Below are positions 53,678 through 62,460 of a stretch of 64,000 bases of DNA, one piece after another (the first letter of the stretch is position 1; each line of letters opens with the position of its first letter). This stretch comes from FW021-bin31 sp964647485 (GTDB taxonomy: Bacteria > Bacteroidota > Bacteroidia > Chitinophagales > Chitinophagaceae): assembly GCA_964647485.1 (NCBI GenBank), contig CAZYHV010000004.1, positions 62,001-126,000 on the forward strand. The letters are read 5' to 3'. The translations under genes and the position numbers were made by a program. The notes beneath the pieces are model-generated. The model had not been told where the DNA came from. It made no database searches and saw only the letters and a program-made list of their open reading frames with translations.

Positions 53678-54307
53678 TTAATTAATCGTTGAAAATAATG
53701 CCACCACTGTCGAACTTATATATTCAACGCCAATGGAAATCACAATAAACCCAATAATTCTCGAAACTGCATTTAAGCCCGAAGCCCCCAAATATTTTAC
53801 AATTTTGGAAGAACCTCTTAACATAAGGTAAATAACAAGGCAAGTAGCGAAAAGAGCAGAAATAATTATTAAATGATTAGCCGTGGTTACATAAGCTTTA
53901 TGCAATGAAATTAAAAGCGAAATAGTTCCCGGCCCTGCCAACATCGGTATCGCTAAGGGGGTTAACGATACAATTTCACGATTTTTGATATCCGCTTTTA
54001 TCCGAGGCTTATCGATTCCCTTGTGCTTGTTAAAAGAACCGGTTAATAAGGCAAAGCCCGACGAGGCAATTATTAATCCGCCGGCTATCTTTAATGAATT
54101 GATGCTTATCCCAAAGAAGGTAAGGATGTACTTTCCTAAAAAGAATGAAAGCATTAAAATTATAAAAGCATCTATCGCCGTAAAAAGCGAAGTCCTCTTA
54201 ATTTCTTTCTTGTCATCTTCTATTGTTAGTCCTACAAAAATCGGAACCGTTCCCAAGGGATTCATGACTGAAAAGATACTTGCAAAGGATAATAAAAATA
54301 ATTCCAT
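53678..54307 (-). CDS. MarC-family integral membrane protein
   Basis: A 209-residue inner-membrane protein with six predicted helices in two homologous halves. It opens with the family's FASIFSVMNPLGTVPIFVGLT and later has LTPLAIPMLAGPGTISLLISL; the paired N-P-x-G and P-x-L-x-G-P-G motifs are diagnostic for MarC/YchE proteins. Transport function is suspected but no substrate is established, and the old link to multiple antibiotic resistance was not upheld. It follows phoU by 106 bp on the same strand. Repeat element copy 2 abuts its stop codon, so any terminator may have been altered. Confidence 0.88.
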   Translation of the reverse strand: MELFLLSFASIFSVMNPLGTVPIFVGLTIEDDKKEIKRTSLFTAIDAFIILMLSFFLGKYILTFFGISINSLKIAGGLIIASSGFALLTGSFNKHKGIDKPRIKADIKNREIVSLTPLAIPMLAGPGTISLLISLHKAYVTTANHLIIISALFATCLVIYLMLRGSSKIVKYLGASGLNAVSRIIGFIVISIGVEYISSTVVALFSTIN

Positions 54308-54413
54308 TTGTTTTTACAGCAAATTTATCTCTCCTTTTGGATGAAGCTGTTACTATAATAAGACCATTACATTAATAAATTGTGAATACTCTATTGACTT
54401 GAAAGACTGCTTC

Positions 54414-55073
54414 TCATTTTTTCTGGTGTTTGAGTACCACAGCCTCCACGTAAAAAATGATGTCTTCGGCGATGTTTTTGGTGAGATCGCCCACGCGTTC
54501 TAATTTTCGGATAATGGAAAGTAAATACAGCAATTGATTCATCCATTCGGGTTGTGCTTCCATTATAGGAATGATTCTTTCCGCTGCGACTATATTAATT
54601 TTGTTTACCGTCTTGTCTTGAGAAAAAACTTTTCTGGCCGGTTTTACATCCTCTTTTTCAAGAGCATTATAGACATTGTCGAGCATGACCAACACTTCTC
54701 TATACATTTCAAAAAAACGTAACTCCCGAAATACCTTATCGGGTAGTTTTTTATTAAAATGTAAAATATAGCGTGCAATCCCTTCAGCATAATCACCTAG
54801 TCTTTCCAAATTATCACTTGTTTTGTAAGAAGCCAAAACCAAGCGAAGATTATTAGCAACAGGAGCATATAGGGCTAAGATGTTTTCACATTCTTCGTCT
54901 AATTTCAATTCGTAAGCATTGACTTTGTTTTCATAAAAAAGGATTTCATTGGCCAAATCCTTATCAAAGTTTAAAACCGCTTCGTTGCCTTTTTCAAGTT
55001 GCTTAATGGTCATCTTCATCATTTTCAATAATGATATCTTGAGGTCTTTTAGTTCTTCTTCTATATGTGTCAT
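54414..55073 (-). CDS. phoU: PhoU phosphate-signalling protein
   Basis: A 219-residue, all-helical protein made of two PhoU three-helix bundles (~10-100 and ~115-210). The Glu/Asp-x-x-x-Asp metal-cluster motifs are visible in SDNLERLGDYAEGIARYI and IIRKLERVGDLTKNIAEDIIFYVEA. PhoU links the Pst transporter to PhoR so that kinase activity is kept low when phosphate is plentiful. It lies 19 bp after pstB, the standard gene order. Confidence 0.93.
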   Translation of the reverse strand: MTHIEEELKDLKISLLKMMKMTIKQLEKGNEAVLNFDKDLANEILFYENKVNAYELKLDEECENILALYAPVANNLRLVLASYKTSDNLERLGDYAEGIARYILHFNKKLPDKVFRELRFFEMYREVLVMLDNVYNALEKEDVKPARKVFSQDKTVNKINIVAAERIIPIMEAQPEWMNQLLYLLSIIRKLERVGDLTKNIAEDIIFYVEAVVLKHQKK

Positions 55074-55092
55074 TCTGCTATGGTTTTAAAGG

Positions 55093-55851
55093 TTAACCGA
55101 AATGCCCGGTAATATAATCTTGTGTTTTTGTATGCTTGGGATTGGTGAAAATAGTTTTTGTGTCGTCGTGTTCTACCAACTCTCCCAGATAAAGGAAAAT
55201 GGTTTTGTCACTAACCCGAGCGGCCTGTTGCATATTGTGTGTGACCATAATAATGGTGTATTGCTTTTTTAATTCGACAATAAGTTCTTCAATTTTTGTT
55301 GAGGAAACAGGATCCAAGGCAGAGGTGGCTTCATCTAACAGCAATACTTCCGGCTGCATCGCCAAAGAACGGGCTATACACAAGCGTTGTTGTTGTCCTC
55401 CGGAGAGAAAGGTGCCTTTTTGCGTCAATTTGTCTTTTACTTCATCCCACAATGCGGCTTGTTTTAGGGAGGTTTCCACAATTTCATCCTTTTGATCTTT
55501 TGAGAGCCGGATCCCATTTAAGGAATAGCCTGAAATAACATTGTTATAAATCGTCATGGTAGGAAAAGGGTTCGGTCGCTGAAAAACCATTCCTATTTTT
55601 CGCCGCAATAATACTTGATTCATTTTATGAATCTCCTCACCATCTAATCTTATGTTGCCTTTTGTGTATGCATCTGTAGTCATCTCATGCATTCTATTCA
55701 GACAGCGGATCAAGGTCGTTTTGCCGCAACCTGAAGGTCCCATAACCGCCCACACTTTGTTTTTTTCTATTTCTAAGTCAATACCTTTTAATATCTGATT
55801 ATTCCCGAAATAGGCACTTAATTTATCCAACTTTAAAATTGTATTCTCCAT
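55093..55851 (-). CDS. pstB: phosphate ABC transporter ATP-binding protein PstB
   Basis: A 252-residue ABC ATPase. The start is placed at the ATG at 55851 (MENTILKLDKLSAYFG), which fits the family; an ATG upstream at 55938 would extend 29 residues into the pstA frame. Walker A GPSGCGKT at 38-45, Q-loop VFQRPNPFP (PstB-specific), signature LSGGQQQRLCIARSLA, Walker B VLLLDEATSALDP and switch His in VTHNMQQA. It overlaps the end of pstA by 19 bp, indicating coupling. Confidence 0.95.
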   Translation of the reverse strand: MENTILKLDKLSAYFGNNQILKGIDLEIEKNKVWAVMGPSGCGKTTLIRCLNRMHEMTTDAYTKGNIRLDGEEIHKMNQVLLRRKIGMVFQRPNPFPTMTIYNNVISGYSLNGIRLSKDQKDEIVETSLKQAALWDEVKDKLTQKGTFLSGGQQQRLCIARSLAMQPEVLLLDEATSALDPVSSTKIEELIVELKKQYTIIMVTHNMQQAARVSDKTIFLYLGELVEHDDTKTIFTNPKHTKTQDYITGHFG

Positions 55852-56696
55852 TTTTTCTCTATAATTTTTGTAATCATATTTAATATCAAAATAATCATAA
55901 TCAATACAAAGGAAGCCCCCCAGGCCAAGCGATGCCAATCATCATACGGGCTGGTGGCATACTTAAAAATGGTTAAAGGCAGGTTGTCCATTGGTTTCAA
56001 TAAATTAGTGTTCATATAAGGACTTCCGAAGGCGGTAAAGAGCAGCGGTGCTGTTTCACCAATAACTCGGGCTATCCCCAAGATAATACCCGAAAAGATA
56101 CCGCTCAATCCTGTTGGAAGAATGACTTTTAGAATGGTTTTATAATAAGGAACACCTAGTGCAAGCGATGCTTCTTTCAGATGGTTTGGAATTAATTTTA
56201 AGGTTTCTTCGGTCGATTTTACCACAAAAGGCAACATCATCAACGCCAAGGCCACACTTCCGGAAAGTGCCGAAAAGCTCCCCAATGATTTCACCACCCA
56301 AACATACACGATGATTCCGATGACGATGGAAGGGATCCCTTGAAGCACATCTACCGCAAGGCGACAGTAGTAACTCAGTTTCGATTTTTTAGCTTCACTT
56401 AGATAAATACCTGCAAAAATACCTGCCGGAATCGCCAGCACAGCAGCCACTCCAACAATAATGAGAGTCCCGACTATGGCATTAGCCACCCCTCCACCCA
56501 CTTGTCCTACAGGCAAGGGTAATTGGGTAAAAAAAGACCAATTTAAAGCGGATATTCCTTGTCTGATAATATAAAACAGGATAAATAATAACGGAAGCGT
56601 GGCTAAAATCGTGAGAAAGATAACCCCACCTTTAAAGACAATGTTTTTCAAGGATCGTTGTCGAAGCTGTTGTGTTGTTATTTTAATGTTTTTCAT
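55833..56696 (-). CDS. pstA: phosphate ABC transporter permease PstA
   Basis: A 287-residue permease with six membrane helices. The BPD_transp_1 coupling loop is EASLALGVPYYKTILKVILPTGLSGI, and the PstA-type RVIGETAPLLFTAF follows. It lies 17 bp after pstC and overlaps pstB. Together with PstC it forms the membrane channel of the high-affinity phosphate importer. Confidence 0.95.
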   Translation of the reverse strand: MKNIKITTQQLRQRSLKNIVFKGGVIFLTILATLPLLFILFYIIRQGISALNWSFFTQLPLPVGQVGGGVANAIVGTLIIVGVAAVLAIPAGIFAGIYLSEAKKSKLSYYCRLAVDVLQGIPSIVIGIIVYVWVVKSLGSFSALSGSVALALMMLPFVVKSTEETLKLIPNHLKEASLALGVPYYKTILKVILPTGLSGIFSGIILGIARVIGETAPLLFTAFGSPYMNTNLLKPMDNLPLTIFKYATSPYDDWHRLAWGASFVLIMIILILNMITKIIEKKWRIQF

Positions 56697-56713
56697 TTTT
56701 ATTTTTTATATGA

Positions 56714-57634
56714 CTATTCATCCCAAGCAAAATGGTTGATTAATTTTCGTCCGATGACATTGATTATGGTCACCACCAGAAAGAGGACTAATGCCATTTC
56801 AATTAAGGAAGAGGTATAAATCTGACCGGTAGCTTCCGTAAATTCATTGGCAATAGCACTGGCCATCGTGTTGCTCGGGGAAAACAAAGATGTGGGTAAG
56901 GCGTTTGTATTTCCTATCAGCATTGTAACAGCCATCGTTTCGCCAAGGGCTCTTCCCAAAGCCAATAAGATCCCGGCAAATAAGCCCGACAAAATGTGAG
57001 GGATCACTATTTTTCGAATGACATCAAATCGCGTAGCCCCCATAGCATAGGCCGCTTCCTTCAAATCTGACGGCACCATCTGAATGACCTGTCTTGTCAA
57101 CGAAATCGCATAAGGCATAATCATAATGGACAAAATCACTGAGGCACTAAAAATACCCACCCCATAAGGCGACACATTTAATAGCATTTCTAACTTGCGA
57201 ATAATGGGGACCAAAACAAATAATCCCCAAAAACCGTAAACAACCGAAGGTATGGCAGCCAATAAATCAATGATGTTTTTAAAAAGGCCGGACACAATAC
57301 CTTTTCGGTAATATTCTCCTAAAAACAAAGCTACGGCCAATGAAAAGGGAACGGCTATTATCAAGGCTAAAAAGGAGGTGAGCAGGGTACCGACTAAAAA
57401 GGGGAATACCCCAAATTCTCCTGCTACAGGATTCCAAGTTTTCTCATAAAGAAAAGAAAAACCGAAGGCTTTTAGGGAAGGCAAGGAACTCAGCACCAGG
57501 GTTAAAAAAAAGACCAGGAATAACACAATAATCGAAAGTGCAACTATCCATAAGATCCTTTTAAACCCTTTTTCTTTGCGCGTTATCTTTCCGGATTCGG
57601 AAATGACTATGTTGTGCTTTAAAGCAGTATTCAT
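56714..57634 (-). CDS. pstC: phosphate ABC transporter permease PstC
   Basis: A 306-residue permease with six helices and a cytoplasmic N-terminal extension of ~28 residues. Coupling loop EAAYAMGATRFDVIRKIVIPHILSG and PstC-type RALGETMAVTMLIGN are present. The start codon overlaps the pstS stop in ATGA (57631-57634). It partners with PstA and takes phosphate from the PstS lipoprotein. Confidence 0.95.
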   Translation of the reverse strand: MNTALKHNIVISESGKITRKEKGFKRILWIVALSIIVLFLVFFLTLVLSSLPSLKAFGFSFLYEKTWNPVAGEFGVFPFLVGTLLTSFLALIIAVPFSLAVALFLGEYYRKGIVSGLFKNIIDLLAAIPSVVYGFWGLFVLVPIIRKLEMLLNVSPYGVGIFSASVILSIMIMPYAISLTRQVIQMVPSDLKEAAYAMGATRFDVIRKIVIPHILSGLFAGILLALGRALGETMAVTMLIGNTNALPTSLFSPSNTMASAIANEFTEATGQIYTSSLIEMALVLFLVVTIINVIGRKLINHFAWDE

Positions 57635-58716
57635 TTCAAAAGAGATTGACCGTTATAAGTAACTGTTTTTAACCTTTTCGTCGCTTTCTCTACCACTTTT
57701 TCCGGTAATTTACCATATTGTAAAGCTTTGGTAAACTGTTGTCCATCGGTTATCATCCAATCGATTAAATCAACTGTCGCTTTGGCTTTTTTCTCTTTTC
57801 GATTATCGTATCCTTGTTCTTCATAAACAAGGATATACGTAAAAGCACTGATGGGATATCCCTTGGATGCCGAAGTGTTGGTAATAGACACCCGTAAATC
57901 TTTCGGCATATGATCAATATCAGCAGCCGCACTAATAGAAGAAAGTGTTGGTGTTATAAAATTTCCCGATTTATTTTGCAATGTTGCCTTTGACATTTTA
58001 TTCTGGTAAGCATAGGCCAGTTCCACATAACCAATGCTACCTTTTGTTTGCTTTACAAAACCACTAACCCCTTCATTGCCTTTTGCACCTAATCCGGTAG
58101 GCCACTGTAAAGATTTACCTTTGCCGACTTTGTTCTTCCAATCACTACTTATTTTTGACATATAATCGGAAAAAATGTAGGTGGTGCCACTGCCATCTGA
58201 ACGGTGTAGCACTGAAATCGGCAGGGATGGTAATTTTACATTTGGATTTACTTTTGCTATTCTCGGATCATTCCACTTGGTGATTTTACCCAAGAAAATA
58301 TCGGCCAATACATCTGGTGTAAACTTCAAAGATGGGTCTTCCGGTAAGTTATAGGTAATAACGACAGCTCCTAAACAAGTAGGAATATGCACGAGATAAC
58401 CCGGGGATTCCTTTAATTCTTCATCACTCATCGGGGCATCAGAAGCTCCAAAATCTACCACTTTATTTTGTATTTGCTGTATACCGGCTCCTGATCCAAC
58501 CGATTGATAATTGACCTTGATCCCCTTCTTCTGATGATAAACGTGAAACATCTTAGAATATAGCGGGTAAGGGAATGTCGCTCCCGCCCCTATTAATGTG
58601 TTCGCGGAAGCCGTGGTTTTTTGTGTGTCCGGATTCTTTTTCGAATTATTCCCGCAAGAAACCAGTGTCAATGCGGAACTTAAAATAGCCAATAAAATTA
58701 AATTTACTTTTTTCAT
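57631..58716 (-). CDS. pstS: phosphate-binding lipoprotein PstS
   Basis: A 361-residue binding protein with a lipobox (LVSC, Cys21). Phosphate-contact signatures: GAGATFPYPLYSKM, SVGSGAGIQQI, DFGASDAPM and HRSDGSGTTYIFSDYMSK. The C-terminal stretch (SAFTYILVYEEQGYDNRKEKKAKATVDLIDWM) is also typical. It sits between the porin gene (51 bp upstream) and pstC, so it is the first Pst component made. Lipid anchoring keeps it near the inner-membrane permease. Confidence 0.95.
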   Translation of the reverse strand: MKKVNLILLAILSSALTLVSCGNNSKKNPDTQKTTASANTLIGAGATFPYPLYSKMFHVYHQKKGIKVNYQSVGSGAGIQQIQNKVVDFGASDAPMSDEELKESPGYLVHIPTCLGAVVITYNLPEDPSLKFTPDVLADIFLGKITKWNDPRIAKVNPNVKLPSLPISVLHRSDGSGTTYIFSDYMSKISSDWKNKVGKGKSLQWPTGLGAKGNEGVSGFVKQTKGSIGYVELAYAYQNKMSKATLQNKSGNFITPTLSSISAAADIDHMPKDLRVSITNTSASKGYPISAFTYILVYEEQGYDNRKEKKAKATVDLIDWMITDGQQFTKALQYGKLPEKVVEKATKRLKTVTYNGQSLLK

Positions 58717-58767
58717 AACTTTAAATTTTGTTATATGATTCTTGATTTGTCTTTTCTATATTTTTGT

Positions 58768-59847
58768 TTAAAGCGCATATTGGACATTGAAATTTACAGA
58801 GTGAACGGGATAAGCCTCTGAAGCTACCGCTGTCCATTCCCGATAGTTTAAGGAAAGAGTAACCCCGTTTATAGGTTTTGCTTCTAGGCCTGCAATGATT
58901 ATCGACCCATCATTTCCATTTTTTCCGGACCCGACATTCCATTTTTTTGCATCATTGCGGTTTATTCTATTGGAAGTTAATCGGTCGTAACGAGCAAAAA
59001 TGCCTATCGTTTTATTCACCCAATATTCCCCGTAAAAGGAAATTCCTCTCAGAAGATGATTATTAAGACTTCTAAAATTGTTTTGAAGGTTATATTCTGC
59101 CCCAATACTAAATTTTCCCATTTTGTATCCGACAAATGCCGCAATAGTATTTTTGTTGGCTATTGTATTGCTGTCGGTTGAAGCGATGGAAGAATAATCA
59201 GCGTAAACACGTGCGTAAAGTCCTTTAATAGGGTTGATCGTCAAACCGGCAGCATATTGAAATTGCCCATTGGGGTCTTGTAGTTTTTTGTACCCTTCTC
59301 CGTTAAAAATACTGACATCCGCTTTTAGTAGTTTGCTAAATTGATATTGTACAACGAGACCGGCATCGGCACTGGAATTAAAATGATACTGGTCTTGAAA
59401 AGACTTGTATAAATAGCGTTTTCCCCAAAAATTTTCCTGAAAATGGAAGGCTCTGGTGTCGATTAATCCAAAATTAAGTGTCAATTGATTTGTTGCTTTC
59501 CAACTTAACCCCGCATTTTTTAAATAAGCCGTATAAGCGCTTAGATTAGCATCCCGCCCCACGTCGAGCTTGACATTTCCGCTCCATTTGTTGCTAAAAT
59601 GATATGAATAACCAAAATAAGCACGGGTTACTTCAAACCCTGATGTGGTTTTACGTTGCATCTTGTCATTTGCGCCATTTATTTTTGAAAATATAGCGTG
59701 ATAATCAGCATAGACTTTTATGCCAATTTTCCCCGAAGGATTACATGTCGTGTCTTTAGGTGTTTTGCTTTGTGCATTTGCTTTTCCTACTATTGACAAG
59801 ACCAACAAACAAAAAAGTACTACTTTTTTCATTTTGTGTCTATTCAT
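58768..59847 (-). CDS. outer-membrane porin, probably phosphate-selective (OprO/OprP type)
   Basis: A 359-residue barrel protein with a signal peptide (GKANAQ). Two ATGs are possible, 59847 and 59832; the second (MKKVVLF) gives the more usual signal. About sixteen amphipathic strands are visible, e.g. VTRAYFGYSYHFSNKWSGNVKLDVGR and IGIFARYDRLTSN, ending FNVQYAL. Placement directly before pstS on one strand indicates that it admits phosphate through the outer membrane. A TACTTTTG sequence on the minus strand about 20 bp before the start matches the Bacteroidota -7 box. Confidence 0.87.
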   Translation of the reverse strand: MNRHKMKKVVLFCLLVLSIVGKANAQSKTPKDTTCNPSGKIGIKVYADYHAIFSKINGANDKMQRKTTSGFEVTRAYFGYSYHFSNKWSGNVKLDVGRDANLSAYTAYLKNAGLSWKATNQLTLNFGLIDTRAFHFQENFWGKRYLYKSFQDQYHFNSSADAGLVVQYQFSKLLKADVSIFNGEGYKKLQDPNGQFQYAAGLTINPIKGLYARVYADYSSIASTDSNTIANKNTIAAFVGYKMGKFSIGAEYNLQNNFRSLNNHLLRGISFYGEYWVNKTIGIFARYDRLTSNRINRNDAKKWNVGSGKNGNDGSIIIAGLEAKPINGVTLSLNYREWTAVASEAYPVHSVNFNVQYAL

Positions 59848-60417
59848 TTTAATTATATGGCAAAAGTAAAAGCCTAATGTTATCTTAATATGAAGCCTGT
59901 ATGAAGAAATGGTTAATCCTGAAAGGCGAGACTAAAATAATTCGGGTTAAAGAAATGAAGATCGTCCGCGACCTACAAAATTGATTGATGGCGGGTATGG
60001 TTGCATACCTACAAAACGAGGAGGAAAGCCTTCCCGGGCTAAAACAAAATAACCCGCATTATTCACCATTTTTTGGAGACGGTCGTGTAAATGCTTTTTA
60101 ATCAATTACCTGTGTAATTATCTGCATTTTAGTCATTCCCCAAATATGAGGAATGGTTTGGAATTATCTTTTTGCATCTATATTTCGGCTTAGCTCAATA
60201 ACCTCTGCGTTACAAACTCTTTGCAGTAGGCTACTACAGCGGCAGAGTTCGATGCATTTCGATTGTACTCAATGTACCACATTTCGATAAACTCAATATA
60301 TCACCTTGTAGCTACAAAAAAAGCTAATCCCGTGAATAAAGCGGGATAAACCTTTCCTTCGTAGCTTCTTGCTTGCAACTTCTCATCTGGATCTTTAAAG
60401 GTTCTAAACTTTTCAGA
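59848..60417. other. intergenic region with MITE-like element
   Basis: This 570-bp gap lies between the porin gene and the second sensor kinase, both leftward. It holds the porin promoter near 59855-59880 and repeat element copy 3 at 60049-60349. A degenerate end-like sequence (AATAATTCGGGTTAA) near 59936-59950 may be a relic of another copy. No open frame of interest is seen. Confidence 0.6.
60049..60349. mobile_element. MITE-like repeat element, copy 3 (301 bp)
   Basis: Longest copy, with ends ATAACCCGCATTATTCAC and, reverse complemented, TTATCCCGCTTTATTCAC. It carries the conserved inner block (CCCCAAATATGAGGAATGG), the CTACTAC hairpin, and an extra ~25-bp partial tandem duplication (ATTTCGATTGTACTCAATGT / ATTTCGATAAACTCAATAT) before the TTGTAGCTACAA palindrome. 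The minus-strand frame seen in copies 1 and 2 is broken here by a stop after 14 codons. It looks like the most decayed copy. Confidence 0.7.
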
Positions 60418-61683
60418 TCAAAAAGCTACTGAGAAGTTGTGATAATGGTCTTTAAAATCGTATTGTATTTCCCATTTGTAGCGGCTGCAAATACTTTTTA
60501 TAATAGCCAACCCTAAACCACCGTTTGCTGTTTCGGATGAAGAAATGGCAAAACGTTTGAATAATTTCTCTCTGTTTAATTCAGTTTTACCCGTGTTGGC
60601 AATAATCAGCCTATTCTCTTCCGTTTTAATAAATATTTCTCCCTTTATATCATTGTGAGTAATGGCATTTATCAGCAAATTGCTTATTAAAATTTCCATT
60701 AGCGTTTTGTTGCAACCGATAGTCCACTTTTTGATTAATTCCTTTTTGATTGAAATTTGCTTTGTGATGTAGAAATCCATCAGTAATTCCAACGTATCAT
60801 TTATAATTTGAGTTAAATCAACTTTTTCCTGAAAGGAAAATTGTTTATTTTCAATCTTTGCCAACAAGAGTAAATTTTTATTAATACGAGTCATGCGCGA
60901 TAAAGGCAATTCCGTAGAGGATAATATTTCAGCTTGTTTATCGGTGATATTTTTATTTTGCAAAAGCAAATCCAGCTTGGACTTTAAAACCGCTAATGGC
61001 GTTTGCAACTCGTGCGAAGCATTCTCTATAAAACTCTTTTGCTGTTTGTAAACAGACAGGTTTTGGTCGGTTAACTGTTTTAAAGAGTGATTGAGGTCAT
61101 TAAACTCTTCAACATTGGATTCATCAAAGGAAAGATTGTGACCCTTTTCTAAATTGAATGTTTTGAGCTTATTAAGCGTATTGTGAAAAGGTTGCCAGAT
61201 TTTCTTAGAAAAACGGTTAGTTACAAATAATAATATCAATACAAAACAGGATATAAGAACAGCAAAAATAATGAAAGTACTGCCAATTAAGTCTTCCGAT
61301 TCTACTAAACTAATCTTTGCGGTGTATAAATAAGGCTTATTTTCTATCTTTATTATTGATTGGAAGATCCGATAGGGTTCCATTTCATGCTCCAGGGAGT
61401 CCCAAGAGCTTTTAGAGAAGAGTCTCTTCTCTTTAAATGAATTTTGGTAGGGGGTTATTTTTACATTTTTTGTGTAGTGATTCCAAGTCGGAATTTCTGA
61501 AATTTTTAAATGAGGTAAATACTTTTGTCGAAATTGTTTTTCGTTTAGAATCAGCGTTTCATCAACATCTTCGATATATAAATGCCTTACCATGAAATAA
61601 AATACAGGTACAGCAATGATTAGGATAATAATACTGCACCATAAATAGATGCGGAGGGTTTTGTTTAATAATTTTCTTGCCAT
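60418..61683 (-). CDS. sensor histidine kinase (QseC/ArlS-like)
   Basis: A 421-residue kinase with membrane helices at ~10-33 and ~132-155 around a periplasmic domain of about 100 residues, then a short HAMP-like linker. HisKA has ENASHELQTPLAVLKSKLDLLLQ (His224); HATPase has ISNLLINAITHN and NGGLGLAIIKSICSRY. It lacks an obvious DxGxG box with two glycines (IANTGKTELN), as in some relatives with a reduced G1 box. Starts 1 bp after its response regulator gene ends, so the pair is one unit. Stimulus unknown; cations or envelope stress are typical for relatives. Confidence 0.88.
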   Translation of the reverse strand: MARKLLNKTLRIYLWCSIIILIIAVPVFYFMVRHLYIEDVDETLILNEKQFRQKYLPHLKISEIPTWNHYTKNVKITPYQNSFKEKRLFSKSSWDSLEHEMEPYRIFQSIIKIENKPYLYTAKISLVESEDLIGSTFIIFAVLISCFVLILLFVTNRFSKKIWQPFHNTLNKLKTFNLEKGHNLSFDESNVEEFNDLNHSLKQLTDQNLSVYKQQKSFIENASHELQTPLAVLKSKLDLLLQNKNITDKQAEILSSTELPLSRMTRINKNLLLLAKIENKQFSFQEKVDLTQIINDTLELLMDFYITKQISIKKELIKKWTIGCNKTLMEILISNLLINAITHNDIKGEIFIKTEENRLIIANTGKTELNREKLFKRFAISSSETANGGLGLAIIKSICSRYKWEIQYDFKDHYHNFSVAF

Positions 61684-61684
61684 C

Positions 61685-62359
61685 TTAATCGATCCACTTG
61701 TAGCCGGTTCCGTATACCGTTTTCAGATATTCATCACAACCAACTTGTTTCAATTTCTTTTTTAGATTCTTAATGTGCGCATAGACAAAATCGTGGTTGT
61801 CGAACATATCGGCAAAGTCGCCATTAAGGTGTTCTGCAATAGCGCTTTTAGAAAGTACTCTGTTTTTATTCCCTATAAAAAAGAGCAATAACTCATATTC
61901 TTTTCGAGTAAGCATAACTATATTATTGTGAACTTTTACCGTTTTTCCGACGATATCAATGCTAATTTCATTGTGCTGAATACAGTTGCTCCCATTAAAT
62001 TGCTTCCGCCGGATAACAGCATTTATTCTTGCCAACAGTTCAGAATGATGAAAGGGTTTTGCCAAATAATCGTCCGCCCCAATTTCTAGCCCTTTGACCT
62101 TATCTTCTACTGAATTTTTTGCAGAAATAATAACAACGCCATCCTGTTTCTTGTCTATTTTGAGCATTTTCAACAAGTCCAGACCATTCCCTTTCGGTAG
62201 CATTAGGTCTAATAAAATACAATCATATTCATAGATTGATATTTTTTCAACCGCCTGATGGTAATCGGCAGCCATTTCACAAAGGTAATTCTCCTCCTCC
62301 AAGTATTTGGCAATATCCTGCGCCAGTTCTTTTTCGTCCTCTATAATCAAAATTTTCAT
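61685..62359 (-). CDS. OmpR-family response regulator
   Basis: A 224-residue regulator. Receiver domain: acidic pair in IIEDEKEL, phosphoacceptor Asp51 in LLDLMLPKG, Ser in VIISAKN and Lys in YLAKPFHH. DNA-binding winged helix: MLTRKEYELLLFFIGNKNRVLSKSAI, DFVYAHIKNLKKKL and TVYGTGYKW. Partner of the kinase immediately downstream. Its targets are not evident; the PepSY-like gene at 49964 is the kind of gene such systems control, but they are 11 kb apart. Confidence 0.9.
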   Translation of the reverse strand: MKILIIEDEKELAQDIAKYLEEENYLCEMAADYHQAVEKISIYEYDCILLDLMLPKGNGLDLLKMLKIDKKQDGVVIISAKNSVEDKVKGLEIGADDYLAKPFHHSELLARINAVIRRKQFNGSNCIQHNEISIDIVGKTVKVHNNIVMLTRKEYELLLFFIGNKNRVLSKSAIAEHLNGDFADMFDNHDFVYAHIKNLKKKLKQVGCDEYLKTVYGTGYKWID

Positions 62360-62460
62360 ACCACTAATTTATCTTTCAATTCTGAAGAAAGCCTGAATAT
62401 TTTAGAATATTCTTTTTGAGAAGACAATCTTTTGAGAATAGCCTGCGGATAGGATACTTG

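Noticed and set aside
55852..55938. N-terminal extension of pstB to the ATG at 55938
   Set aside because: It would overlap pstA by over 100 bp and adds a sequence foreign to the PstB family; the ATG at 55851 gives the standard start.
62385..62420. GAATATT/AATATTC hairpin followed by T's as a terminator
   Set aside because: The T run follows on the plus strand, while both flanking genes are on the minus strand; the stem is short and A/T only.
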